Shown here in pieces: positions 20,641 to 33,382 of a stretch of DNA of 64,000 nt. The DNA comes from Rhizobium sp. RU36D (GTDB lineage Bacteria; Pseudomonadota; Alphaproteobacteria; Rhizobiales; Rhizobiaceae): contig NZ_FWXU01000004.1 in assembly GCF_900176345.1 (NCBI RefSeq), positions 186,001 through 250,000 on the forward strand, read 5' to 3'. The translations under genes and the position numbers were made by a program. The number at the start of each line of letters is the position of its first letter. Within the stretch, counting starts at the first letter, position 1. The notes beneath the pieces are model-generated. The model did not search any database, was not told the DNA's origin, and saw only the letters and a program-made list of their open reading frames with translations.

Positions 20641-21564
20641 TCACCTTGACCTCGCCTTACCGCGTGGAAGCGATGCCAGAAGCACCCCGCCCATGACCAG
20701 GATGATCCCGGCCGCGTGATAGGTGTGAAACGTTTCGCCGAGAAACACCACCGCCATCACGATCGAGATCGGCGGCATCAGGTAAAGGGTGACACCAGCC
20801 ATGGCCGGCCCGAACACCCGCACGGCATGCTGGAAGCAATAGAAGGCGGCCAGCGAGGCAAACAGAATGATGCCGCCGAGCTTCCACCAGTCGCTGGGGC
20901 TGTCGGGCAATAGCCCACCGGTCAGAACCTCGTAAAGCGCGGGCGGTAGCAGCACGACCGCCCCGGAGATCGCAAGCAACCCGAACAAGGGCAGAGGCGC
21001 AATCTCCTTCATCGCCGGGTTCCGCAAGGCGAGAGAATAGAGAGCGAAGGCGATTGCGGCAACGAGAATGCCGAGGTCGCCGATATTGAAAGTGAGCGCC
21101 GCCAGGGCCGCCAAGGATCCTTTTAGGACAATAACGGCGACACCGGCAAAGGCGATCACCATGCCGGCGAGTTCGCGGAGGCTAATCGGCCGCCCCTGGA
21201 ACATCCATTGCAACAGGATGATGAAGAGCGACGAGGTGGTGTAGATCAGCGTCGCGTTCGATGCGGAGGTCAGCGTCAGCGCCCAATAGACGAAGCCCCC
21301 GCAAATGCCCATGCCGAGAATGCCGAGCCATAGCCACAACAGGGTGTGATCGCGAACGAAGGCGATGGCTGTCCGTCGATCGGCATAGACAAAGGGTAGA
21401 ATGATCAATGCTGATCCCGCCCAGCGAATGAAGGCCGTGGTGAAGGGCGCGATATCGCCGGTGATGCCTCGTCCGAAGATCAGGTTGGAGGAGAAGAAGA
21501 CCGGGGCGAGAAAGTAGAAAGCCCAGTCGAGCGGACGCGGTCTGGATGCCCCGTCTGTCATCAT
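20641..21564 (-). CDS. EamA (DMT superfamily) transporter
   Basis: A 307-residue membrane protein with ten predicted helices in two EamA halves: LDWAFYFLAPVFFSSNLIFGR at the start, and GPAMAGVTLYLMPPISIVMAVVFLGE with HTYHAAGIILVMGGVLL near the end. It is a drug/metabolite exporter by family; the substrate is unknown. The open frame extends upstream to 21624, but the first hydrophobic helix and family length favour the tandem ATGATG at 21564/21561. It is unrelated in close sequence to the other EamA protein at 15638-16588. Confidence 0.85.
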   Translation of the reverse strand: MMTDGASRPRPLDWAFYFLAPVFFSSNLIFGRGITGDIAPFTTAFIRWAGSALIILPFVYADRRTAIAFVRDHTLLWLWLGILGMGICGGFVYWALTLTSASNATLIYTTSSLFIILLQWMFQGRPISLRELAGMVIAFAGVAVIVLKGSLAALAALTFNIGDLGILVAAIAFALYSLALRNPAMKEIAPLPLFGLLAISGAVVLLPPALYEVLTGGLLPDSPSDWWKLGGIILFASLAAFYCFQHAVRVFGPAMAGVTLYLMPPISIVMAVVFLGETFHTYHAAGIILVMGGVLLASLPRGKARSR

Positions 21565-21753
21565 TATGGTAAACCGATCAACAGGCCGCAAAGATGAGGA
21601 GCGGCGAAAAAAGATGCGAGTCAACTTTGATCCTATCGTTGGCCCGGCATGCTGGGAAGCGCCAATCCGCCGTCACCGGCCGCTCTTCCCCTTGCTTGCG
21701 TGCATGCTGATTTCGCGCTACCTCAAGCACGTAAAGTCTTCGCAGGAGCGCTC

Positions 21754-22830
21754 TTGGCAAACCAATGGGGTAGGGACAGTCAGCTTCCATCAAACCGTGG
21801 GGCAGGCGGGACGATAATCGCCGTGTTGGTGGCTCTGTCGTTGGGGGCAGCGGCGAGCTACGGCTATATGCGGTTTGCCCAGCCTGATCAGAGTGCTCAA
21901 GTCTCAGAATTGACAGCTGAAAATGACCTGCTGCAGCAGTCTCTGCACGAAGCGCAGACAAAACTGGAGCAGAATGCCGCATCGCTCGCTGAGGCTGAAA
22001 AAGCCAGAACTGCGGCGGAAAACGCCGTTCGGCAGCGTGAGGCGGCGGAGGCAGATGGCAACTCCGAAGTGGCCGAGTTGCAAAAGCGTCTTGCGGAGCA
22101 GGCGAAAGAGCTGGACAGGCTGACCGAACAATTGGCCGCGGCCAGCAATTCCGACGCCACAGCCTCTGCGCAGGAGATGACTGCCCAAAATCAGCAACTG
22201 ACGGCCAAGCTGCAGCAGGTGCAGGCGCAGGTGCGATCGGTCGAGGCGGAGAGGGACAGGCTTGAGAAGGAGCTTGCCGCATCAAGACAAGATGGACAGG
22301 CGAGCGCTGCGGCTACAGGCCGCGAACTCGATGAGCTACGACAGTCCGTTGTTCCACAGCTGCGCGCAGAAATCGAGCGGCTCCAGCAGCAGGCAAAGGC
22401 ACTGAACGCCGAAAAGTCTCAACTTCAGGCAGGCCTTGAAACACTGCAGGCGCAAGCCAATGCCGACCGGGCGGCACGCGCACAGCTGGACGATGAGTTG
22501 CGGGTTGCACGCGCCAGAGTCGCCGAGCTGGAACGGCAGTTGGCTGCACAGACCGCCGACATCCAGGCGGCAACGCCAGCCCCGCAAAACGAAACGCCCG
22601 CCGAGAAGCCAGCGACGCCATCCGCCAGAAGTCCGCGCGATCCGAGTGAGGTCGACAACGCGCTTCGACGCGCACCGGGCTTGACGACGCTGTCGTCGGA
22701 TCAGGAGACGCGCCTGCGTTCCGCGCTGGTCGACGGTGCCTGCGTGACTGATGCCTTGGACGCGGCCTTCGATCGTGTGCCGGTCATCACGCTCAGAAAC
22801 CTGATCCGCGATCTCAACAGCGATTGCTGA
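21754..22830 (+). CDS. Membrane-anchored periplasmic coiled-coil protein, function unknown
   Basis: A protein of about 358 residues. One transmembrane segment (about residues 16-36, GGTIIAVLVALSLGAAASYGY) is followed by roughly 240 residues of heptad-patterned coiled coil rich in Ala, Glu, Gln and Leu, a Pro/Ala/Thr-rich linker (about residues 270-300), and a compact C-terminal domain of about 60 residues (SEVDNALRRAPGLTTLSSDQ, LVDGACVTDALDAAFDRVPV) ending in Cys. The start is uncertain: TTG at 21754 has AGGAG five bases ahead and gives a short cytoplasmic tail, while upstream in-frame codons reach 21649. I do not recognise a named family. It is 71 bases ahead of the TAXI gene on the same strand, so the two may act together. 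Confidence 0.75.
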   Translation: MANQWGRDSQLPSNRGAGGTIIAVLVALSLGAAASYGYMRFAQPDQSAQVSELTAENDLLQQSLHEAQTKLEQNAASLAEAEKARTAAENAVRQREAAEADGNSEVAELQKRLAEQAKELDRLTEQLAAASNSDATASAQEMTAQNQQLTAKLQQVQAQVRSVEAERDRLEKELAASRQDGQASAAATGRELDELRQSVVPQLRAEIERLQQQAKALNAEKSQLQAGLETLQAQANADRAARAQLDDELRVARARVAELERQLAAQTADIQAATPAPQNETPAEKPATPSARSPRDPSEVDNALRRAPGLTTLSSDQETRLRSALVDGACVTDALDAAFDRVPVITLRNLIRDLNSDC

Positions 22831-22901
22831 CGTCCAATATTGCGGTTGTTTGGCCGGCCGGGGGTCTGTGCGACACATTTGAAGCTTGAAGGGAGACGAG
22901 C

Positions 22902-23948
22902 ATGCGAGGCAGGACGTGGTTTCATCGGATTGTGGTGCTGGGACTAGCGCTGATCGCCGGCGCCATGCCGGCAGCCTCGGCCGAATTCGAGCGCAACATC
23001 ATGACCGGAGGGCCGACGGGGACCTACATCCGCATCGGTCGCGATATTGCCGGCCTCGGCCAGGAATGCGGGCTCACACTCAACGTTCAGGAAAGTGCGG
23101 GCTCGCTTGAGAACTTCATTGGCGTCCGCAACCGTCGCAACACGCAATTCGGCATCGTGCAATCCGACGTGCTGGAATATCTCAAGACCTTCGAAGCCAA
23201 TGATCCCGAAGTGCAGGACGCCGTTCGCGGTGTCAGGATCATGTTCCCCCTCTATAACGAGGAAATCCATGTTCTCGCCAAGCGGGAGATCGGCACCCTC
23301 AAGGATCTCGCTGGCAAGAAGGTCGCGATCGGGGTCAAGGACAGCGGCACTTTCCTGACGGCATCGCTGATCCTGGACATTTTGCAGGTCAATGCCGCCG
23401 AGCGCGTGCCGATCAACCCGGATGCCGCCCTGCCGAAATTACAGGCCGGTGAAATCGACGCATTCTTTTATGTGGCCGGCGCCCCGGCGCCGCTGTTTGC
23501 CAATGCTGCCATCGACCAGCAGAAATTTCACCTGGTGCCGATCAAGGATGCCCCGCTCTTGGCGACCTATAACAGCGCTAGCATCCCGGCGGGCACGTAC
23601 GCCTTCGAACAGGGTTCGGTTGACGTCGTCGCCGTCAAGGCCGTGTTGATGACCTTCGACTACGACCCCAAGCGAAACGCCTATCACCGCGAGAGCTGCA
23701 CCACTGTTGCGGATTTTTCCAGTCTTATCCTTAACGGTCTCGGCAAGCTTGAGCAGCAGGGACATCCGAAATGGAAGACCGTGGATCTCACGGCCCTGCC
23801 GCCTGGATGGCAGGTCGGCTCTTGCGTGAAAGTCGGGCTGGCGCTCGACTACGAGCCCAAATGCACCAAGCCGGCGACCTCTCCCGCGAGCGACGCAAAC
23901 GAGGACTATCTCAATCTCCTCAAGCAGCGTTTGAAGCAGCAGCCATAG
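22902..23948 (+). CDS. TAXI-family TRAP transporter solute-binding protein, orphan
   Basis: A 348-residue exported protein with a signal peptide (residues 1-27, ending PAASA) and the TAXI family core: MTGGPTGTYIRIGRDIAGL, ESAGSLENF, FGIVQSDVLEYL, HVLAKREIGTLKDLAGKKVAIG and GTYAFEQGSVDVVAVKA. TAXI proteins bind small organic acids such as glutamate for TRAP-T uptake. Here no TRAP membrane subunits are nearby. The C-terminal region has additional cysteines (ESCTT, GSCVKVG, PKCTK) that are unusual in a simple receptor. Start: ATG with GGGAG upstream. It is terminated by a hairpin shared with convergent glnA. Confidence 0.87.
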   Translation: MRGRTWFHRIVVLGLALIAGAMPAASAEFERNIMTGGPTGTYIRIGRDIAGLGQECGLTLNVQESAGSLENFIGVRNRRNTQFGIVQSDVLEYLKTFEANDPEVQDAVRGVRIMFPLYNEEIHVLAKREIGTLKDLAGKKVAIGVKDSGTFLTASLILDILQVNAAERVPINPDAALPKLQAGEIDAFFYVAGAPAPLFANAAIDQQKFHLVPIKDAPLLATYNSASIPAGTYAFEQGSVDVVAVKAVLMTFDYDPKRNAYHRESCTTVADFSSLILNGLGKLEQQGHPKWKTVDLTALPPGWQVGSCVKVGLALDYEPKCTKPATSPASDANEDYLNLLKQRLKQQP

Positions 23949-23967
23949 AATGCCGGCAAGCGGACAC

Positions 23968-24005
23968 AAAAAAACGGCGAAGCAACCGATGCTCCGCCGT
24001 TTTTT
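23968..24005. terminator. Bidirectional intrinsic terminator between TAXI gene and glnA
   Basis: A7 then CGGCG at 23968-23979 pairs with CGCCG then T6 at 23995-24005. After one A-C mismatch the inner AGC/GCT pair extends the stem. Both genes converge on it, and each strand reads a U-run after the stem. Confidence 0.9.
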
Positions 24006-24044
24006 GTTGTGATGGCGGTCGGAAATCCGACCGCCCAGAGGCCT

Positions 24045-25454
24045 TTAGGCCGAGTAGTACATGTCGAATTCGACCGGATGCGGGGTCATTTCGAAGCGCA
24101 TGACTTCCTGCATCTTGAGTTCGATGAAGCTATCGATCTGGTCGTCATCGAACACGCCGCCAGCGGTCAGGAACTTGCGGTCCTTGTCCAGGCTTTCAAG
24201 CGCTTCGCGCAGCGAGCCGCAGACCGTCGGGATCTTCTTCAATTCCTTCGGTGGCAGGTCGTAGAGGTCCTTGTCCATCGGCTTGCCGGGATGGATCTTG
24301 TTGCGGATGCCGTCAAGGCCGGCCATCAGCATGGCGGCAAAGCCCAGATAGGGGTTCTGGGTCGGGTCGGGAAAGCGCACTTCCACACGCTTTGCCTTCG
24401 GATTGGAGCCGAACGGAATGCGGCAGGAGGCCGAACGGTTGCGTGCCGAGTAAGCCAAGAGAACCGGCGCTTCGTAGCCCGGAACCAGACGCTTGTAGGA
24501 GTTGGTGGTCGGGTTGGTGAAGGCGTTGATCGCCTTGGCATGCTTGATGATGCCGCCGATGTAATACAGGCAGGTTTCCGACAGACCGGCATATTCGTCG
24601 CCCGCAAAGGTCGGCTTGCCGTCCTTCCAGATCGACTGGTGGACGTGCATGCCCGAGCCGTTGTCGCCAAAGATCGGCTTCGGCATGAAGGTTGCCGTCT
24701 TGCCATAGGCGTTGGCGACCTGATGCACGACATACTTGTAGATCTGCATCTTGTCGGCATTGCGCACCAGCGTGTCGAACTTGACGCCGAGTTCGTGCTG
24801 GGCAGCAGCGACTTCATGGTGCTGCTTTTCGACCGTCACGCCCATTTCGGCAAGCACAGTCAGCATTTCCGAGCGCATGTCCTGGCAGCTGTCGATCGGC
24901 GGAACCGGGAAGTAGCCACCCTTGACGCGCGGACGGTGGCCGAGGTTGCCGGTCTCATAGTCCATGTCGTCGTTGGACGGCAGTTCGCTCGAATCCAGCT
25001 TGAAGCCGGTATTGTAGGGATCGGCCTTGTACTTCACGTCGTCGAAGACGAAGAATTCGGGTTCGGGACCGACGAACACGGTATCGCCGATGCCGGACGC
25101 CTTGAGATAGGCTTCAGCCTTCTTGGCAGTGCCGCGCGGATCGCGGTTGTAGGATTCGCCCGAGACCGGGTCAAGAATGTCGCACAGGATGACCATCGTC
25201 GACTGGGCGAAGAAGGGGTCCATATGCACGGTGTCCGGATCCGGCATGAGAACCATGTCGGACTCGTTGATCGCCTTCCAGCCTGCAATCGAGGAGCCGT
25301 CAAACATGACACCGTCGGCGAACATGTCTTCATCGACGCAGGAGACGTCCATCGTCACATGCTGCAGCTTGCCCTTCGGGTCGGTAAAGCGCAGGTCCAC
25401 GAACTTGACGTCGTTGTCCTTGATCTGCTTGAGAATATCGTTTGCGGTCGTCAT
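24045..25454 (-). CDS. glnA: Glutamine synthetase type I
   Basis: A 469-residue GS-I, the normal dodecameric enzyme length. It shows the beta-grasp domain (residues 1-100), the active-site segments [18 protein letters not shown] and [11 protein letters not shown], the ATP loop [23 protein letters not shown], and the adenylylation site Tyr in KDLYDLPP near residue 398. It condenses glutamate and ammonia to glutamine. Activity is expected to be controlled by GlnE adenylylation in response to PII, encoded directly upstream by glnB (60-base gap) in the same operon. Ribosome binding site AAGGAAAACGTCAA precedes the ATG. Confidence 0.98.
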   Translation of the reverse strand: MTTANDILKQIKDNDVKFVDLRFTDPKGKLQHVTMDVSCVDEDMFADGVMFDGSSIAGWKAINESDMVLMPDPDTVHMDPFFAQSTMVILCDILDPVSGESYNRDPRGTAKKAEAYLKASGIGDTVFVGPEPEFFVFDDVKYKADPYNTGFKLDSSELPSNDDMDYETGNLGHRPRVKGGYFPVPPIDSCQDMRSEMLTVLAEMGVTVEKQHHEVAAAQHELGVKFDTLVRNADKMQIYKYVVHQVANAYGKTATFMPKPIFGDNGSGMHVHQSIWKDGKPTFAGDEYAGLSETCLYYIGGIIKHAKAINAFTNPTTNSYKRLVPGYEAPVLLAYSARNRSASCRIPFGSNPKAKRVEVRFPDPTQNPYLGFAAMLMAGLDGIRNKIHPGKPMDKDLYDLPPKELKKIPTVCGSLREALESLDKDRKFLTAGGVFDDDQIDSFIELKMQEVMRFEMTPHPVEFDMYYSA

Positions 25455-25514
25455 TTGACGTTTTCCTTGAGTGAGATGACGATATGGGGGCCTGACCTCC
25501 CTTGACCAGGCCGT

Positions 25515-25910
<396 letters not shown>

Positions 25911-25912
25911 TT

Positions 25913-25929
25913 ATGCACGTAACGTGCCA
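25913..25929 (-). promoter_or_regulatory. Sigma-54 (RpoN) promoter of glnB-glnA
   Basis: On the minus strand TGGCACGTTACGTGCAT gives a GG-N10-GC geometry and one mismatch from TGGCAC-N5-TTGCA. It lies 60 bases ahead of the glnB ATG, with a start point near 25903. NtrC-dependent transcription of glnBA from sigma-54 promoters is established for rhizobia. I found no clear NtrC-binding palindrome upstream by eye. Confidence 0.75.
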
Positions 25930-26196
25930 ACTACCTGTATGAATTCGATGAAACGCGTCCATCAGGGCACGCCTCGATGCTGATCTTGCCGATTGCAGGA
26001 CAAAAAGCCAGTGCCATTTGCCTAATTTTTATGAATGCGCCGCATTTTGCCACAGCAGTCTTTCACCGCCCGAAAGGCGCATCTGACCCTAGCGTAACGC
26101 TCGCGGTTCACGAAATAGGCATATGATTAATTTTGATGCATTTCAGTGCTTTATTGTGCTCTGTTCACAGGCCCCATCATTTGATTGAATAGCCCA
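25930..26196. other. Divergent intergenic region glnB / nnr
   Basis: This holds the upstream activating region expected for the glnB promoter and the leader of the nnr gene. It is A/T-richer than its surroundings in places (for example near 26120-26160). No small frame with a ribosome binding site and no obvious terminator are visible. Confidence 0.4.
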
Positions 26197-27669
26197 ATGG
26201 CTGACTTTGACCCACACATGCTACTAACGCCGACCCAGATGAGCGCGGTCGATCGCGCTGCGGTTGATTCGGGCATCGAGTCCTACGGGTTGATGGAAAA
26301 GGCCGGGCAGGCCGTCGCAGCGGCGGCGTTGCGGCTCTATCCGCAAGCCCATCGCTTTGCCGTGCTGTGTGGTCCCGGCAATAATGGTGGGGATGGCTAT
26401 GTCGCCGCCCGGGCCTTGGCCGCCTGCGGGGCGACGGTGGCTGTGTTCCATCTCAAGGATCCCGCCCGTCTCAAGGGCGATGCCCTGACGGCCCATGTCG
26501 CCTGCAAGCTGCCATCCGCAGCGCTTTCCGACTTCCGGCCGCAAGGGGGCGACGTGGTCATCGACGCCATTTTTGGCGCCGGGCTTGATCGCGCTGTCGA
26601 TCATGAGATCATGGCCGCTATCGCACGTGTCGAGAAGGCCGACGTGCCCGTGCTCGCCGTCGATCTGCCATCCGGCGTCAATGGCCGGACCGGTATGCCG
26701 ATGGGGGCCGCTTTCAAGGCCGCGCACACGGTGACGTTCATGGCGCGCAAGCCGGGGCATTTGCTGATGCCCGGCAGGCTGCTATGTGGCACGGTGGAAG
26801 TTGCCGATATCGGAATTCCCCGGCGCATCCTGACCGCCCATGCCGACCGTCTGGCAGAAAATGCCCCGAGCCACTGGCAACAGCATCTCCCGGTTCACGG
26901 CGCCATGGACCACAAGTTTTCGCGCGGGCATCTCGTCGTATTCTCAGGCGAGGCCAGCGCTACGGGTGCCGCGCGGCTATCTGCCCAGGCTGCCTTGAAG
27001 ACGGCGGCCGGCCTGGTCACCATGGCTTCCCCTGAAAACGCGATGACGGCCAATGCGGCCCATCTCACAGCCATCATGCTGAAGCGCATCGATGATACTG
27101 ATGACCTTAAGTCCTGGATCGCCGACAAACGGCTGTCGGCCTTCGTGCTTGGTCCCGGCTTCGGCGTCGGTCAGAAGGCCCGTGACTTTACGCTGTCCCT
27201 GTCTCAGCACAGGCTGGTGCTTGATGCCGATGGCATCACCAGCTTCAAGGACGATCCGGACCTGTTATTTTCGGCCTTCGCCGGCGGCGAGACGCGCTTG
27301 GTGCTGACGCCCCATGACGGGGAATTCGCGCGGCTGTTTCCCGATCTTGCCGGCGACCCCAGTTTGGGCAAGGTCGAGCGCGCGCGCATGGCGGCCGCGA
27401 GAGCCCATGCCGCGGTGGTCTGCAAGGGAGCCGATACGGTGATTGCGGCACCCGATGGCCGCGCCTTGATCAATACCAATGCGCCGGCCTGGCTGGCCAC
27501 GGCCGGTTCCGGCGACGTGCTTGCCGGCATTATCGGCGGCTTGATGGCCGCGGGCATGCCGGCTTTCGAGGCGGCTGCCGCCGGGGTATGGCTGCATGGC
27601 GAAGCCGGCCAAAAAGCGGGGCAGGGCATGACGGCAGAAGATCTGGCAAAGGCCGTGAGGCCACTATAG
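26197..27669 (+). CDS. nnr: Bifunctional NAD(P)H-hydrate epimerase / ADP-dependent NAD(P)H-hydrate dehydratase
   Basis: A 490-residue fusion of the two NAD(P)HX repair enzymes. The N-terminal YjeF_N epimerase domain (about residues 1-210) has LMEKAGQAVA, CGPGNNGGDGYVAARAL and VDLPSGVNG. The C-terminal ribokinase-like dehydratase (about 215-490) has FVLGPGFGVG, RLVLTPHDGEFARLF, VCKGADTVIAAPDG and the catalytic ATAGSGDVLAGIIGG. It rescues hydrated NADH and NADPH. The ATG at 26197 is preferred; an in-frame TTG at 26185 would add four residues. The 3' end overlaps the convergent Na/Pi gene by six bases. Confidence 0.95.
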   Translation: MADFDPHMLLTPTQMSAVDRAAVDSGIESYGLMEKAGQAVAAAALRLYPQAHRFAVLCGPGNNGGDGYVAARALAACGATVAVFHLKDPARLKGDALTAHVACKLPSAALSDFRPQGGDVVIDAIFGAGLDRAVDHEIMAAIARVEKADVPVLAVDLPSGVNGRTGMPMGAAFKAAHTVTFMARKPGHLLMPGRLLCGTVEVADIGIPRRILTAHADRLAENAPSHWQQHLPVHGAMDHKFSRGHLVVFSGEASATGAARLSAQAALKTAAGLVTMASPENAMTANAAHLTAIMLKRIDDTDDLKSWIADKRLSAFVLGPGFGVGQKARDFTLSLSQHRLVLDADGITSFKDDPDLLFSAFAGGETRLVLTPHDGEFARLFPDLAGDPSLGKVERARMAAARAHAAVVCKGADTVIAAPDGRALINTNAPAWLATAGSGDVLAGIIGGLMAAGMPAFEAAAAGVWLHGEAGQKAGQGMTAEDLAKAVRPL

Positions 27670-29316
27670 CAGTCGGCTTTTTCTCAGCATGCCCTGACCT
27701 TCTAGCACCGGATAGGCGATCGATACGACCAGTGAATTGATCTCCTTCAGATCGCGCATGGTGTCGATATGCAGAGAGCTGGAATCGAAGCTTGCGATAT
27801 TTCCGGCGCGGAGCCTCTGCATATGCTGCTCTTCACTGCATCGCACCAGTTCGCGAACGGCCTCCTTGCGCGCAACCAGCTGGCGCGCATGTTCCACATC
27901 CCGGTTGACCAGCAGATTGAAGGCGAGCCGCGCGTTCTTCACCACCTCGTTGTGCATATCCGTCAGCTCCGCCCACCCCTCCGGCGAAAACACCACCTTG
28001 CGTTCATGCTTCTTGCGCGCCCGCGCCAGCATGTTCTGCGCAATGATGTCGGCCGCCTGTTCGATCTTCACGGTGGCGCTCAGCAAATTCTGGCACTGGG
28101 CCGCGGAATCCGCGTCGAGCACGCTTTCGGAAATGCGGGCGAGATAGAACTTGATGTCGCGATGGATCGCGTCGATCTCGTCATCCAGCCCGGCAATCCG
28201 CTCCATCTTGGCGGCATCGAAATGGTCGTAGAGCTCGAAGATGCGGCCGAGCATGATTTCGGTCTTGTCGCACACCGCCAGAACCTCTCGCGTGGCGTTG
28301 TTCACGGCCTGGCGCGGATTGCTGAGATCGGCGGGATTGAGCGCGGAAAGGCGCTGCTCCAGGAAAGCCGCCGTCGGCGCCTTCGCCGGCAAGATAAAGC
28401 GCTGCAGCAAATGCGCGACCAAGCCGGTGACCGGCAAACCCACAACGAGAACAGCGGCATTGATGGCCAGATGCGCCACGACAACCGCATCACCAAGTCC
28501 TGATGCAAGCAGGCCTGGATCGAGCGCAAAGCGCATCTGCAGCCCCAGCGCCACCAGCGTGACGCAGCCGCGAATGACGACATTTCCCAGCGGCACGATA
28601 CGAGCCACCGCTTCGGCATTCTTCGTCAGCATGGCGCCGATGATCGCCGCCCCGAAATTGGCGCCGAGCACCAGCGGGATGATCAGGACCGGCGGCAACA
28701 CGCCGCGATCCGCCAGGGAGGCAAACAGCAAGATGGTCGCAACACTGGAGTGGAATGCCCAGGCCAGCACAGCGGCCAGAAGAAAGGCGCTCAGCCAGTC
28801 CTGCGCCAGGAAGTTGATCACGATCGGCAGGATCTGGCTATGCCGCAGCGGATCGGAGGCTTCGCCGATCAGTTTCAGCGACAAGAGCAGCAGCCCCAGG
28901 CCGAAGCAAATGCGGCCTGCCTGCCGCAGGTCCCGCGCCTCCGACGCCCGGAAGGCGATGGTTCCCAGTAGCAGCAGAATGGGAATGAGCAGCGACAGGT
29001 CGTGCCGCAGGATGCGTACAACGAAGGCCGAACCGAGATCGGCTCCCAGCAGCGTCGCCACACCAATGGCAGACCCGACATATCCACCCGCCACGAAGGA
29101 CGACATGATCAGGGCAACCGCGGTGGCACTCTGCAGCGCCACCGCAAAGAAGAAGCCTGCAACGGCCGCCGAAAACCGGTTCCCTAGCGCAAGCCTCAGT
29201 CTGTCTTTGAGAATATGCCCATAGGCACGCTCGACGCCGGTTCGCACCATGCGCGTTGCCCACAGCAGCAGGGCCACCGCGCCCGCAAGATTGATAAAGA
29301 CCGCAATGCCTGTCAT
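27664..29316 (-). CDS. Na/Pi cotransporter family protein with PhoU-like C-terminal domain
   Basis: A 550-residue protein. The N-terminal 320 residues carry two Na/Pi cotransporter (PF02690-type) repeats with the glutamine/serine motif QSATAVALIMSSFVAGG and the second-copy equivalent HSSVATILLFASLAD, surrounded by about nine helices. The last 200 residues are helical and PhoU-like (IFELYDHFDAAKMERIAGLDDEID, ATVKIEQAADIIAQNML). This is the NptA/YjbB class, thought to move phosphate across the inner membrane, often outward in bacteria. The second repeat has H in place of Q in the QS motif. Direction of transport is not predictable here. Confidence 0.88.
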   Translation of the reverse strand: MTGIAVFINLAGAVALLLWATRMVRTGVERAYGHILKDRLRLALGNRFSAAVAGFFFAVALQSATAVALIMSSFVAGGYVGSAIGVATLLGADLGSAFVVRILRHDLSLLIPILLLLGTIAFRASEARDLRQAGRICFGLGLLLLSLKLIGEASDPLRHSQILPIVINFLAQDWLSAFLLAAVLAWAFHSSVATILLFASLADRGVLPPVLIIPLVLGANFGAAIIGAMLTKNAEAVARIVPLGNVVIRGCVTLVALGLQMRFALDPGLLASGLGDAVVVAHLAINAAVLVVGLPVTGLVAHLLQRFILPAKAPTAAFLEQRLSALNPADLSNPRQAVNNATREVLAVCDKTEIMLGRIFELYDHFDAAKMERIAGLDDEIDAIHRDIKFYLARISESVLDADSAAQCQNLLSATVKIEQAADIIAQNMLARARKKHERKVVFSPEGWAELTDMHNEVVKNARLAFNLLVNRDVEHARQLVARKEAVRELVRCSEEQHMQRLRAGNIASFDSSSLHIDTMRDLKEINSLVVSIAYPVLEGQGMLRKSRLL

Positions 29317-29472
29317 GAAAAAACTTCCGAGCGCTCTGCGGTTTGTCGCAGGGACACATATGCTTCACGGAATCGCAGCTGAAGACATGCGGTTCTGCGA
29401 CTCACGTTAGCTCAGAATCGCCATTGTCACAATTTGCCGACACATGGCTGTATAGTGGGCTGAAGCAACAAC

Positions 29473-30276
29473 TTAAGAGAGTTTCGACTGCAGCAGCCGC
29501 GCGCCGTTTGGCGCATTCACCTTTCCGCCGGAAATGAAGAACGCAAAGACGTCTCGCGGGGCCTGCGGGGCCTTATGGTGCGGATCGATAGGCTGCAAAT
29601 CCCCAGGCATATCCCCGGCGGCATAGGCTTTGAACCGGTCGGCCCAGGTTTCGATCGCAGCGACGGGATAGCAGCTCTGGACATCATCCGTGCCGCGCTG
29701 AAGCCGCGAATAGATAAAGTCGGCCGTCACGTCGGGAAACATGGGATAGTCTTCGTGATCAGCGCAAACAGCCGCAACACGATGCTTGACCAGCAGCGCA
29801 ACGAATTCCGGCACGCAGAAGGACGGGTGACGCGGCTCGACCACATGCCTGAGGGCGATCCCGTCCTGCTGCTTTGGCAGTAGCGAGAGGAAGGCGTCGA
29901 AATCGTCAGGCTCGAATTTCTTCGTGGCCATGAATTGCCACAGGATCGGCCCGAGATGGGGGCCAAGCTCCGTTATGCCCTGGCCAAGAAATTTGCCGAT
30001 TGACTCGCCAGCCTCGGCCAGCACCTTGCGATTGGTGCAAAACCGGCTCGCCTTCAGCGAAAACACGAAGCCATCAGGCACTTCCGACGCCCATTTTGCG
30101 AAGGTCGCCGGCTTCTGGCTGGAGTAATAGGTGCCGTTCACTTCGATTCCCGTCAGTTCGCGGCTGGCGAATTCCAACTGCTTTTTCTTGGGCAGCTTCT
30201 CCGGATAGAAGCTGCCTTCCCAGGGATCAAAGGTCCAACCGCCGATTCCCGTGCGAATTGCGCCTGACTTGGTCAT
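29473..30276 (-). CDS. DUF72 domain protein (YecE-like TIM barrel)
   Basis: A 267-residue protein of the DUF72 family with IRTGIGGWTFDPWEGSFYPE at the start, NGTYYSSQKPATFAKWASEVPDGFVFSLK, LGPILWQF and a late DDVQSCYPVAAIETWADR. The family is structurally a TIM barrel with a conserved acidic/aromatic cleft but no established reaction. The open frame runs 12 residues upstream; ATG at 30276 gives the family N-terminus, with AGGAGA eleven bases ahead. It lies downstream of uvrA on the same strand (62-base gap). Confidence 0.87.
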   Translation of the reverse strand: MTKSGAIRTGIGGWTFDPWEGSFYPEKLPKKKQLEFASRELTGIEVNGTYYSSQKPATFAKWASEVPDGFVFSLKASRFCTNRKVLAEAGESIGKFLGQGITELGPHLGPILWQFMATKKFEPDDFDAFLSLLPKQQDGIALRHVVEPRHPSFCVPEFVALLVKHRVAAVCADHEDYPMFPDVTADFIYSRLQRGTDDVQSCYPVAAIETWADRFKAYAAGDMPGDLQPIDPHHKAPQAPRDVFAFFISGGKVNAPNGARLLQSKLS

Positions 30277-30337
30277 GAAACATACTCTCCTGTCATGGGC
30301 AGCGTCAGACAAAACCCGCCTTCAGCGCGGGCCCTAA

Positions 30338-33259
<2,922 letters not shown>

Positions 33260-33355
33260 GACAGGGGCTCGTATGGGGGAGGATCGCTTCTTATGTAGTC
33301 ATCGTTGCGGCGCTGTCGAGCCACAAGGACCTCTTGCGTTCCTTTTTCGATTCTG

Positions 33356-33382
33356 TTGACAGGATCATAGCGGAAATATAGA
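33356..33382 (+). promoter_or_regulatory. Candidate ssb promoter next to the LexA box
   Basis: TTGACA at 33356-33361 is a perfect -35. TATAGA at 33377-33382 follows after a short 15-base spacer. The LexA box begins at 33381, so bound LexA would cover the -10 and start region. The spacing is suboptimal, so the exact -10 is uncertain. Confidence 0.45.

Noticed and set aside
24009..25505. Long plus-strand open frame antisense to glnA (nearly 500 codons)
   Set aside because: It mirrors the codon structure of a clear GS-I gene in G+C-rich DNA and has no recognisable domain or ribosome binding site.
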